Below are positions 1 through 7,447 of a stretch of 64,000 bases of DNA, in pieces. Below the pieces are notes generated by a model. That model made no database searches. It had not been told where the DNA came from and saw nothing but the letters and a program-made list of their open reading frames with translations. Location: the NCBI GenBank assembly GCA_036703275.1, contig DATNPK010000112.1:62001-126000 (forward strand). The letters are read 5' to 3'. The position numbers and the translations under genes were made by a program. Numbering within the stretch: the stretch's first letter is position 1; each line of letters opens with the position of its first letter. Source of the DNA: Coleofasciculaceae cyanobacterium. Lineage in GTDB: Bacteria; Cyanobacteriota; Cyanobacteriia; Cyanobacteriales; Xenococcaceae.

Positions 1-1
1 T

Positions 2-436
2 CAAAGTTTAAACCGAGTTTACGCTCGCGGTTACAAAGATTTAGCTAAAGTTATATCTAAACCAACAGCAGAAAATTTTCACGAATGGCGTAAGCGAGTT
101 AAATATCTCCGCTATCAATTACAAGTTATTAATCCTATCTGGAAGGATTTAGTTCAAACATGGGTTGAGCAAACTCATGTTTTATCTAATTATCTGGGTG
201 AAGATCATGATTTGGCAGTATTAAAAGAGTTTGTTTCTAGTCAACCAAAAAGATTTGATCGCGATCGCGAATTAGACTTTTTAATTCCTTTGATCGAACG
301 CCGCCAGAAAGAACTACGAACAGCAGCAATATCTTTGGGTAAAAAGATTTATACCGAAAAGCCGAAAAACTTTGCTCGTCGCTTAGGTAATTACTGGCAG
401 GTTTGGCAAGAAGATAATCAAAAGGTTGCTCGCTGA
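2..436 (+). CDS. CHAD domain protein, 3' end (5' truncated by window)
   Basis: The reading frame is open from base 2 to the stop at 434-436, so the true start lies outside the window. The visible 144 residues match the C-terminal half of a CHAD domain, a helical bundle rich in conserved histidines and basic residues. Hallmarks are FHEWRKRVKYLRYQL and, about 45 residues later, LGEDHDLAVL, which carry the conserved His, Lys and Arg that bind polyanions. CHAD proteins bind inorganic polyphosphate, and some are attached to a CYTH triphosphatase domain; whether one lies upstream cannot be seen. An internal ATG at 212 would discard half of the domain and is not the start. Family is secure; exact role is inference. 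Confidence 0.85.
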   Translation, partial: QSLNRVYARGYKDLAKVISKPTAENFHEWRKRVKYLRYQLQVINPIWKDLVQTWVEQTHVLSNYLGEDHDLAVLKEFVSSQPKRFDRDRELDFLIPLIERRQKELRTAAISLGKKIYTEKPKNFARRLGNYWQVWQEDNQKVAR

Positions 437-493
437 GAAAATTGGATTATATATATAAGGCGTTGCTGATTTAAGTATTGTTTTTAGCTATAG

Positions 494-519
494 GCTATTA
501 GCCCTTCGGGTTCGACAGT
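494..519. repeat. 26-base dispersed repeat, copy 1
   Basis: The block contains GCCCTTCGGGTTCGACAG and recurs in the same orientation at 57002-57027 with one base change (CCCTTCGGG against CCCTTTGGG). The change lies in the loop of a small CCC/GGG hairpin. It looks like a module of the mosaic repeats described at 18.2, 25.7, 47.8, 56.9 and 60.9 kb. Confidence 0.65.
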
Positions 520-689
520 AGTAGTACCACTTCTAGGCTAAAGTACTGGGTTGATTCCCCCAAGCTTGGGGGTTAGGGGGCTAAAAAAATTTTCAATACC
601 CAACAAATTAATCTAGACGTATTAGTAGGTTAAGTTTCGTGCATCAAGCCAACGATTAAAAGATTTCTGTTGGCGTTTGACTATCGTTC

Positions 690-790
690 TAACGCCACTT
701 GCAGAAGACGGAGGATACCTCCGCGTCGCGAAGCAAGTCCTTCGGACTCAGCTAGTCCTTTAGGGCATATCATGCACGGGCAACCCAGTG
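690..790. repeat. GC-rich mosaic repeat cluster
   Basis: This is a run of short palindromic blocks: GGAGG-ATA-CCTCC, a CGTCGCGAAG block, GTCC-TTC-GGAC, the TCCTTTAGGGC block and ATCATGCACGGG. The last two recur singly or together near 25.8, 47.8 and 61.0 kb. There is no coding capacity. It is interpreted as a small-dispersed-repeat mosaic; mobility is not shown. Confidence 0.65.
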
Positions 791-1079
791 GCTCCCCTAC
801 CTACTAAGTCTTTGATTATTTTTGAGAAATGGTATTAGATTCGACATTTTTTGGTGATATTTGGTTAGTTTCACCAAAACCTTCGCTGTGGAAAACTTTG
901 ACAATTTTCAGCGCAAGTATATCAAAAGAGAGAGACAGTAGCAAATTCGCGACCTTACAATTGTCTTAAAGCCACTTAAAAATAAACATTTTTAACTAGC
1001 ACTACTAAACTTTAATGATACAAATTAACCAGTCCCCTAATCTTCAAGGTCGGCTGATCTATAAAAAACAGGATATTTG

Positions 1080-1298
1080 ATGAATATTTGTATTTGTTGT
1101 CACGATCATTTACTGAGACATATAAATCATCATCGAGTTTATTGGTTTTGTCCTAGCTGTCATCAAGAAATGCCTAATATTGAGGAATTAAATTTTGATG
1201 GATTAAATCTGACTAGTAAGCTTAAAATAGCAAAATTAAAGCTGAAAAAGTCCGAATTAATTTCAAATATTCAATCAATTAAACATTTAATTAATTAG
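1080..1298 (+). CDS. Small CxxC zinc-ribbon-like protein
   Basis: A 72-residue hypothetical protein. The N-terminal half carries two cysteine pairs, CICC near residue 4 and CPSC near residue 25, with several histidines between them, which suggests a small zinc-ribbon-like metal site. The C-terminal half is lysine-rich and probably helical. The start is taken at ATG 1080; an in-frame TTG lies one codon upstream. The stop is only two bases from the start of the following UbiA-like gene, so the two are probably co-transcribed and translationally coupled. No named family was recognised; metal binding is inferred from the cysteine spacing only. Confidence 0.6.
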   Translation: MNICICCHDHLLRHINHHRVYWFCPSCHQEMPNIEELNFDGLNLTSKLKIAKLKLKKSELISNIQSIKHLIN

Positions 1299-1300
1299 CA

Positions 1301-2203
1301 TTGGACAGAATACAAGAGTCAAAAATTTCTATTGCAAAATGGTTTTACAACCTTTTTATACAACTAATTATTTACCCAAGTATTTGGGTTGCCGCTGCGA
1401 TCGCTTTTTTGGGAATATACGTTCAAAAAATATTAGGATTAACTCATAACTGGCAGCCAATTGCTTTAATATTTGTAACCGCCTTAATTCCTTATAATTT
1501 AGATCGTATTTTTGATTCTTATTTTCAAGAGATACCTGATGCCAAAGCGCAGTTATTTTTCCGCCAGTCTTGTATTTGGGCTTTATTGTTGATGGCGATC
1601 GCAGCTACCATTGGCTTGCTTATCTATGCACCTTTAAGAGTTAGATATGTGAGTATTGCGGGAATTATTCCCTTACTTTACGGCATACCTTTGTTCCCTA
1701 GGAAAGATCAATTTGCCTGGCGATGGTATCGCTTAAAAGATATTCCTGGTTCAAAAGCTTGGATTGTCGGCAGTGTCTTAACTTATGCTGTTATTGCCCT
1801 ACCTCTAGCTTATACTGATGCTCAATTCGATTTAGTTACAGCTTTGACAAGTCTATTTATGTTTGTCTTTATTGTGACTAATTCTCATACTTTTGATATT
1901 CGAGATGTAGAATCCGATAGCCAAAAAGGAGTAGTTACTTTGCCAATTATGGTGGGAATTAGAGGAACAAAAATTATCTTGATGGGAATGAATTTATTAA
2001 TGTTGCTAACTATAATTGGTGCTTGGATTGCCAATGTTTTTCCCTATGAGCCAGAAATTATTATTGCTACATTAGTCAATCTTACTTATGTTTGGCTGGT
2101 AAATATCGATACGCCTCGTTGGGTTTATAGTATTTTAATTGAAGGCTGTTTGTTTGTGCCACCACTAGTTAAATGGGCGATTAAGACAATACCTTTCAAT
2201 TAA
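1301..2203 (+). CDS. UbiA-like prenyltransferase family membrane protein
   Basis: A 300-residue polytopic membrane protein with about eight hydrophobic segments. Two Asp-rich loops match the UbiA superfamily: N66-L-D-R-I-F-D72 (first motif, with only part of the usual NDxxDxxxD) and D199-I-R-D-V-E-S-D206 followed by KG (second motif, close to canonical). UbiA enzymes transfer prenyl groups from prenyl diphosphates to aromatic or other acceptors; the substrate here cannot be assigned. The start must be TTG 1301 because an in-frame stop lies at 1292. It follows the small CxxC gene by two bases and overlaps the end of the convergent gene by eight bases. Confidence 0.65.
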   Translation: MDRIQESKISIAKWFYNLFIQLIIYPSIWVAAAIAFLGIYVQKILGLTHNWQPIALIFVTALIPYNLDRIFDSYFQEIPDAKAQLFFRQSCIWALLLMAIAATIGLLIYAPLRVRYVSIAGIIPLLYGIPLFPRKDQFAWRWYRLKDIPGSKAWIVGSVLTYAVIALPLAYTDAQFDLVTALTSLFMFVFIVTNSHTFDIRDVESDSQKGVVTLPIMVGIRGTKIILMGMNLLMLLTIIGAWIANVFPYEPEIIIATLVNLTYVWLVNIDTPRWVYSILIEGCLFVPPLVKWAIKTIPFN

Positions 2204-2420
2204 ATTTTTTATTTACCTGGCGGATATCTTGTTCTTCTAAAACAATAGTTGTCTCTGCACCTACTCGTCCAAACTCAGGTTTTGCTCCTTGGCTCATTTC
2301 GATAGTATATGACCAGAAGTTATCTTGCTTTTGAATAGATTTAACCTTACCACTTCCGCCGATAAAGCTAACTATTTGATTGCATTTGAATTTAGGTTGA
2401 TTTAAACAATTGATACTCAT
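2196..2420 (-). CDS. Conserved small hypothetical protein (SH3-like barrel candidate)
   Basis: A 74-residue protein, predicted mostly beta: a KFKCNQIVSFIGGSGKV strand-turn, a central WSYTIEM strand and an acidic, hydrophobic C-terminus (TTIVLEEQDIRQV). The pattern resembles small barrel proteins common in cyanobacteria, but no named family is claimed. ATG 2420 is preferred over an upstream in-frame start at 2447 because the latter would overlap the preceding gene, while 2420 lies just two bases after its stop. Probably an operon with the 67-residue membrane protein upstream. Confidence 0.55.
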   Translation of the reverse strand: MSINCLNQPKFKCNQIVSFIGGSGKVKSIQKQDNFWSYTIEMSQGAKPEFGRVGAETTIVLEEQDIRQVNKKFN

Positions 2421-2422
2421 AA

Positions 2423-2626
2423 TTATTCTGGTCTCAAAAATAACCAACTAATAAAGAAAAATGAAGCCGTAAAAAGTTGAATCAAATCTATAGCGGAAAT
2501 ATAGCCGTCAGCTAAAGATGCAATGCTGCGATCGCTTATACCAAATACCCAAGAACTTGTTCCTAATACCCAAATACCTCTTTTTAAAGTTTGAGGAAAA
2601 TTTTCTCCGTTTTTCTGTTTACTCAT
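2423..2626 (-). CDS. Small membrane protein, hypothetical
   Basis: A 67-residue protein with a polar N-terminus and one or two hydrophobic segments: a weak one around residues 18-30 and a strong C-terminal one around 47-64 rich in Phe (LFTASFFFISWLF). It is the first gene of a probable two-gene unit with the downstream 74-residue protein, separated by two bases. No family was recognised. Confidence 0.5.
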   Translation of the reverse strand: MSKQKNGENFPQTLKRGIWVLGTSSWVFGISDRSIASLADGYISAIDLIQLFTASFFFISWLFLRPE

Positions 2627-2722
2627 CTAGTTAATATTGGAATTGTCTAAAAAAATTGTGTAAAGCTCTTGGTTTTAATAGGTTAAGCGGTTGGTTTTAA
2701 GCAATTAGAACCTAACTTTAAC

Positions 2723-2965
2723 CTAACGTTTTATTATTGCTGGAGATACAAAAGACTTAGCTTGTTCGCTACTAATTAAACTCCAACCATTCTGACGTAA
2801 ATGCTGGAAAGTTGCCCAACCTTTTGAACCTTTAGGTATTTGATGATCTGGTACAGCATGAGGAGTGGCTTTATACACTTTCCAAGGCTGATGAGGATAT
2901 TCTCTCAAATGAAGTGCCATGTTTAATTGGTTTTCTTTGCATGGTAGCCAGCACATTTCTTTCAT
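2723..2965 (-). CDS. Conserved hypothetical protein, 80 aa
   Basis: A basic, soluble 80-residue protein with clustered aromatic residues and prolines (HQPWKVYKATPHAVP, GWATFQHLRQNGWSLIS). The second half reads like a small helix-turn region ending in a Lys/Arg tail. The start is ATG 2965, with another Met three codons on. It stands alone, with about 230 bases to the next gene. No named family was recognised; it is kept because of its balanced composition and lack of overlap with any better frame. Confidence 0.5.
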   Translation of the reverse strand: MKEMCWLPCKENQLNMALHLREYPHQPWKVYKATPHAVPDHQIPKGSKGWATFQHLRQNGWSLISSEQAKSFVSPAIIKR

Positions 2966-3192
2966 GACTTAAAGTTGCTCCTAGTTTTTTGTATTTACAA
3001 TCATGCTATTTATTTTTTTTTGATAATTTATCTATCAAAAGTTTAATCTTACAAATTGTAAAGTGACTGTTAAATTTGATGCTAAATAGGGGCAATCAGT
3101 AGCATTATATACAAGAAAAATTTCAAGCAAAACTATTGATAATTATTGATTATTTAAAAACTGCGACTAAGTCAGTTTAACTGATTTAATTA

Positions 3193-3585
3193 TCATTTGG
3201 ATGCAGTCAAGGTACGTGCAACTTGTGATAGCAACTCGTCAATTTCAATCGGCTTGTAAATTATCCCGTTAGCACCAGCCGCGATCGCTCGATCGTAGTC
3301 GGTGCATTTATCGGCTGTAACAAAATAAATCGGGATTAATGGTAAGTTATCATCTTCTCGTAGTTGCTGAACTACCTCATATCCATCCATTTTGGGCATC
3401 ATTACATCTAAAAAAATGAGGTCTGGCTGATAGCTTTTAACTCGATCAAGAGCTATTTCTCCGCTATCTGCTGTTTTTACCCTGTATCCTTGATTCTCAA
3501 GAATTAACTGCATTAAATATAAATTATCCGTGGAATCATCTACTACTAAAATACATTTTTCTTGTTTATATCGCGTTACGCCCAT
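3193..3585 (-). CDS. Single-domain response regulator (CheY-like)
   Basis: A 130-residue stand-alone receiver domain of a two-component phosphorelay. All catalytic positions are present: the acidic pair D16-D17, phospho-acceptor D60 in LIFLDVMMPKMDGYE, T90 in YFVTAD, and K111 in IIYKP. No DNA-binding or enzymatic output domain follows, so it presumably acts by protein-protein contact or as a phosphate shuttle. No histidine kinase is in the window, so the partner is unknown. It ends ten residues after the last receiver helix. Confidence 0.9.
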   Translation of the reverse strand: MGVTRYKQEKCILVVDDSTDNLYLMQLILENQGYRVKTADSGEIALDRVKSYQPDLIFLDVMMPKMDGYEVVQQLREDDNLPLIPIYFVTADKCTDYDRAIAAGANGIIYKPIEIDELLSQVARTLTASK

Positions 3586-3857
3586 TTTTCAAACTTGTCT
3601 GCATATCTTTATTCTTACTAACTTATTTTACAAAAACCCAATCTAGTTATATGTCTACCTAATGATAGAATCTAAAACTAAAGCATTAGGTTTATAAATA
3701 CTTAAAAAAATAAGCTGCTTTAGATGATTAATTGGTGTTCAAAGCAATATTGCGTAGGTATTTTGCTCAATTATATTTCAATTATATTATTGTGCCGATC
3801 GCAGCAACACAAACGCTTTAATCCACAGCAGAAAATCGATTGACAATTGGGCTGGCT

Positions 3858-4763
3858 CTAATCGATGATTTGATCGCTAAAATCGATTAATAATTGCATA
3901 TTATCAATCATAATATTTCTCAAATCTTGAGTCAGAGGAAGTACTCCTTGTGCGCCAAACCACTCCTCAAAAATGGTGACGTATTCGGGTTTGTCATTTA
4001 AAAACCCCTGCATAAATTCAACTAAAGTATAGTTAACGGTATTTAAAAACTGAGAATTATTTTCTGGTACCATACAACCAATTCCTTCACGAGAATAATC
4101 CCCGACTATTTGAAAGTCTTCAGGATTAGGAATATTGCTTAACCAGGTTTCCAGTAGAAGTCCATCTGAGGCAAAAGCATCAATTTCATCCTGTCGTAAT
4201 GCTTCATACCCAGCCGCACGATCTTTTACTATAACCATCTCCGCTAAGGGTTGGACGCGTCTAATGGTTTGTTCGTTAGTAGTTTTGGCTAAAGCCCCGA
4301 TACGTCGATCCACTAAAGAGTCAGCATCCCAAAAATTATTACCTTTTTTAGTTAATAGCCTTGTTCCTGTAGAACTATAGCTAAAGGAAAAATCCACGAC
4401 GCGATCGCGTTTCCAGGTAAAACTACTCGCATCGCAAACAATGTCAACCTCACCGTCGATCAATTTAGGCAGACGTTCTTTAGGCTCTAAGGCAACTAAT
4501 TCTAGTTTAATTTCTCGGTCGTATTCCTCTTCTAGCTGATTGGTAATTAATTGCAAAATATCAATTGAATAGCCGACTAACTCACCCTCGGCATTGCGAT
4601 AGGCAAAAGGTAAAGCATCTTTACTCGTACCAGCAGTCAATTTTCCAGTACGAGCAATTTTTTCGGCTACCGTTTCGGCAACAGCATGAGGAATAATGCC
4701 AATTAACAGACTTAAACTAAAGAGAGAAATAGCCGTTTTGTTCGCCCATAAATATCGCAACAT
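3858..4763 (-). CDS. Family 3 solute-binding protein (amino-acid ABC type)
   Basis: A 301-residue periplasmic protein. Residues 1-28 form a signal peptide with a hydrophobic core and a likely A-V-A cleavage site. The mature part is a PBPb / SBP_bac_3 domain: TGKLTAGTSKDALPFAYR, GELVGYSIDIL, VDIVCDASSFTWKRDRVVDFS and the second-lobe YEALRQDEIDAFASDG. These proteins bind polar amino acids or similar ligands for ABC importers. No permease or ATPase is adjacent, so it may be an orphan component or a sensor. The ligand is not assigned. Confidence 0.85.
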   Translation of the reverse strand: MLRYLWANKTAISLFSLSLLIGIIPHAVAETVAEKIARTGKLTAGTSKDALPFAYRNAEGELVGYSIDILQLITNQLEEEYDREIKLELVALEPKERLPKLIDGEVDIVCDASSFTWKRDRVVDFSFSYSSTGTRLLTKKGNNFWDADSLVDRRIGALAKTTNEQTIRRVQPLAEMVIVKDRAAGYEALRQDEIDAFASDGLLLETWLSNIPNPEDFQIVGDYSREGIGCMVPENNSQFLNTVNYTLVEFMQGFLNDKPEYVTIFEEWFGAQGVLPLTQDLRNIMIDNMQLLIDFSDQIID

Positions 4764-4898
4764 AAATTTTGCCTAGCTTCAATTAAGTTCGTTAACAGTG
4801 TTAAGCCAAAAATCGTAAATTGACCAGTTTAATCACTGTTATTTAAGATTTTCTCCAAAAAATATTATTATTTGTTAATAACTAACCAAACTAAGCTT

Positions 4899-5273
4899 GT
4901 GACTCGAATTTTTCTGGCGATCGCTTCGGTATTGGGCGGTATCTCCGTCATTTTAGGTGCGTTTGCTAGTCATGCCTTAAAAGAGCGATTGAGCGATCGC
5001 GCTCTAGAAATCTGGGAGACTGGAACTAAATACCAGATGTATCATGCCCTGGCTCTAATCTTAATTGCCTTACTTATAACCCGTTTGCCTACTTCAACAT
5101 CTTTATTAGTCGCGGGATATGCTTTTATTGCGGGAATATTGCTCTTTTGCGGTAGTCTATATGCCCTAAGTCTCAGCGGCATAAAATGGCTCGGTGCGAT
5201 TACCCCTTTGGGCGGAGTAGCATTTATTATCGGCTGGATTTGTTTAGCAGTTGCAGCTTGGGGAATTGAGTAA
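4899..5273 (+). CDS. DUF423 family small membrane protein
   Basis: About 124 residues with four transmembrane helices. The N-terminal helix contains the DUF423 signature: IFLAIASVLGGISVILGAFA followed by SHALKERLS, then YQMYHALALILIALL and the GSLYALSLSG / GAITPLGG loops. The function of DUF423 (YgdD-like) proteins is unknown. GTG 4899 gives the normal family N-terminus; an in-frame TTG at 4872 would add nine residues and cannot be excluded. It is divergent from the solute-binding protein gene. Confidence 0.8.
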   Translation: MTRIFLAIASVLGGISVILGAFASHALKERLSDRALEIWETGTKYQMYHALALILIALLITRLPTSTSLLVAGYAFIAGILLFCGSLYALSLSGIKWLGAITPLGGVAFIIGWICLAVAAWGIE

Positions 5274-5422
5274 AAGAATAGTTAAGCCAGCCCTAAGAAA
5301 GAATTATGAGTAAACTTGGTTAAAACTAGCGGTAAAATCTTACATAGCTTATTAATCAGACCATGTATTTTTTAATTCTTCAAAATTTATAACCGACTGA
5401 ATTTATAGCTTAAATATTTATT

Positions 5423-6556
5423 ATGCGTATTGCCTTATTTACAGAAACGTTTTTACCCAAGGTTGATGGAATTGTCACTCGCCTACGCCATACCATCGAG
5501 CATCTTGAACGTAACGGCGATCGCGTTTTGGTAGTTGCTCCAGAAGGAGGCTTGACAGAATATAAAGGAGCGAAAATTTATGGCGTACCTGGTATGCCGT
5601 TACCTTTGTATCCTGAACTAAAATTAGCCTTGCCTCCCATTGGAACTAAAAATGCCATCGAAGAATTTCAACCAGACCTAATTCATGTGGTAAATCCCGC
5701 CTTTTTAGGGGTAGGAGGCATCTACTATGCCAAAATAATGAATATTCCCCTAGTTGCTTCTTATCATACCCATTTGCCCCAATATCTCCAGCATTACGGT
5801 TTAGGAGCATTAGAAGGGCTGCTGTGGGAATTATTAAAGGCTGCTCATAATAAAGCGCGGTTAAATCTCTGCACCTCTAGCGTGATGGTTACAGAGTTGA
5901 TTACTCATGGTATCGAAAGGGTAGATCTTTGGCAGCGAGGCGTAGATACAGAAATGTTCCAACCCCATTTAGCCTCGACACAGATGCGATCGCGTTTATC
6001 ACAGGGCAACCCTGACGCTCCCTTGTTGCTTTACGTCGGTAGAGTTTCGGCCGAAAAACAAATCGATCAAATCAAGCCTGTATTAGAAGCAATTCCCCAA
6101 GCACATTTGGCAATTGTCGGAGATGGACCAAATCGAGAAGCATTAAAAACTCATTTTGCTGGAACAAAAACTCATTTTGTGGGCTATCTTCAAGGATTAG
6201 AATTAGCGTCTGCTTTTGCATCTGCCGATGCTTTTGTCTTCCCCTCCCGCACCGAAACTTTGGGTTTAGTCTTACTAGAAGCAATGGCCGCTGGCTGTCC
6301 TGTAGTAGCGGCTCGTTCGGGTGGTATTCCTGATATTGTGACTAATGGTGTAAACGGCTATTTGTTTGAACCAGACGATCCTGATGGTGCAATTACCGCC
6401 ACCAAGTCTTTATTAGAAGCTACCCAAGCTAGAGAAGAATTACGCCGTAATGCCCGCAGCGAAGCAGAGCAATGGGGTTGGGCTGCTGCAACCAAACAGC
6501 TACAGAGCTATTACCGCAACGTATTAAATGCCAAGTACAGCATTTCTGCTGCCTGA
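5423..6556 (+). CDS. sqdX: UDP-sulfoquinovose:DAG sulfoquinovosyltransferase
   Basis: A 377-residue GT-B family 4 glycosyltransferase. The N-terminal Rossmann half begins MRIALFTETFLPKVDGIVT, typical of SqdX, and the C-terminal half holds LLYVGRVSAEKQ and the nucleotide-sugar motif RTETLGLVLLEAMAAG. SqdX transfers sulfoquinovose from UDP-sulfoquinovose to diacylglycerol, making the thylakoid sulfolipid SQDG. In many cyanobacteria sqdB lies just upstream, but here the upstream neighbour is a DUF423 gene, so sqdB must be elsewhere. Length and motifs match the family throughout. The next gene (menH) starts about 70 bases later. Confidence 0.9.
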   Translation: MRIALFTETFLPKVDGIVTRLRHTIEHLERNGDRVLVVAPEGGLTEYKGAKIYGVPGMPLPLYPELKLALPPIGTKNAIEEFQPDLIHVVNPAFLGVGGIYYAKIMNIPLVASYHTHLPQYLQHYGLGALEGLLWELLKAAHNKARLNLCTSSVMVTELITHGIERVDLWQRGVDTEMFQPHLASTQMRSRLSQGNPDAPLLLYVGRVSAEKQIDQIKPVLEAIPQAHLAIVGDGPNREALKTHFAGTKTHFVGYLQGLELASAFASADAFVFPSRTETLGLVLLEAMAAGCPVVAARSGGIPDIVTNGVNGYLFEPDDPDGAITATKSLLEATQAREELRRNARSEAEQWGWAAATKQLQSYYRNVLNAKYSISAA

Positions 6557-6628
6557 ACTACTCCTCAAAGGATCGTGCTGGTTTGCTAATTGAGATTGTG
6601 CCAAGGTGGCGAGGTAAAGGAAAGATAA

Positions 6629-7447
6629 ATGTCGATTTTTGAATTACATGACTGTAGCTTTAATTATACCCTCATCGGCGATCGCCAAAAACCGATAATC
6701 TTGTGGCTTCATGGTTTTATGGGTAACTGTCATGAATTCTTAGCAGTAATTAATCGCCTATCAAAATTTTGTTGTTTAGTAGTCGATTTGCCAGGTCATG
6801 GTCAAACAAAAGTTGGGCAAGATGCTGATTACCAAATGCCTAATACCGCCCTAGGATTGATTGGATTACTAGAAGCATTGGCGATCGAGCAGTGTTGGTT
6901 AGTTGGCTATTCTCTGGGCGGGAGGATTGCACTTTATCTAAGCGTTTTTTTTCCTCAATATTTTCAGGGAGTTATTTTGGAATCTGCTTCCCCAGGATTA
7001 GAGACTCAATCAGAACGCGATCGCCGAATTGAACGGGACTTAAAGCTAGCCAAACAGCTTGAATCTATGGATTTGGCTCAGTTTCTCCAGCAATGGTATG
7101 CCAATCCTTTATTTAGATCTTTGGTGCAACATCCTCATTACCACCAGGCGATCGTCATCAGGTTAAAAAATGACCCTTTAAAGCTCGCTAAATCTTTACG
7201 CCTAATCGGCTTGGGAATGCAGCCTTCACTGTGGAGTTATCTGGCGGAAGTTCAAATACCTGTGTTACTAATTGTCGGTGCGCTAGACGCAAAATTTAGG
7301 GAGATTAATCAACAGATGGCTAGTTTATGTCCTCAAGCAAGTTTGAATGTAGTTGAAAATAGCGGACATAATGTTCATTTTGAACAGCCAGCCCAGTTTG
7401 CCAACTTAATAAATCAGATCTTGCTGTATAAAAGTCCCCGTGCATGA
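6629..7447 (+). CDS. menH: SHCHC synthase (menaquinone/phylloquinone pathway)
   Basis: A 272-residue alpha/beta hydrolase. Visible elements are the oxyanion strand LHGFMG (27-32), the nucleophile elbow GYSLGG with Ser95, the acid Asp220 in IVGALD and His247 in NSGHNVHFEQP. The LESASPGL segment and these motifs fit MenH, which releases pyruvate from SEPHCHC to give SHCHC; in cyanobacteria the pathway leads to phylloquinone for photosystem I. A general hydrolase is the main alternative. Its stop TGA (7445-7447) overlaps the ATG of the following GAF gene, indicating coupling. Confidence 0.8.
   Translation: MSIFELHDCSFNYTLIGDRQKPIILWLHGFMGNCHEFLAVINRLSKFCCLVVDLPGHGQTKVGQDADYQMPNTALGLIGLLEALAIEQCWLVGYSLGGRIALYLSVFFPQYFQGVILESASPGLETQSERDRRIERDLKLAKQLESMDLAQFLQQWYANPLFRSLVQHPHYHQAIVIRLKNDPLKLAKSLRLIGLGMQPSLWSYLAEVQIPVLLIVGALDAKFREINQQMASLCPQASLNVVENSGHNVHFEQPAQFANLINQILLYKSPRA

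Larger units (their letters stand above)
437..1079. other. Intergenic stretch with repeat blocks
   Basis: About 640 bases without a convincing gene. It holds a block at 494-519 that recurs near 57.0 kb, a perfect 16-base palindrome at 557-572 (CCCCC AAGCTT GGGGG) followed by a G-rich run, and a GC-rich mosaic block at about 690-790. The remainder (about 800-1075) is AT-rich, with no recognised motif beyond the leader of the next gene. Confidence 0.6.

Noticed and set aside
500-520. GGTTCGA resembling a tRNA T-loop
   Set aside because: No acceptor stem, D-arm or anticodon arm is found around it; the second copy at 57.0 kb also lacks them.
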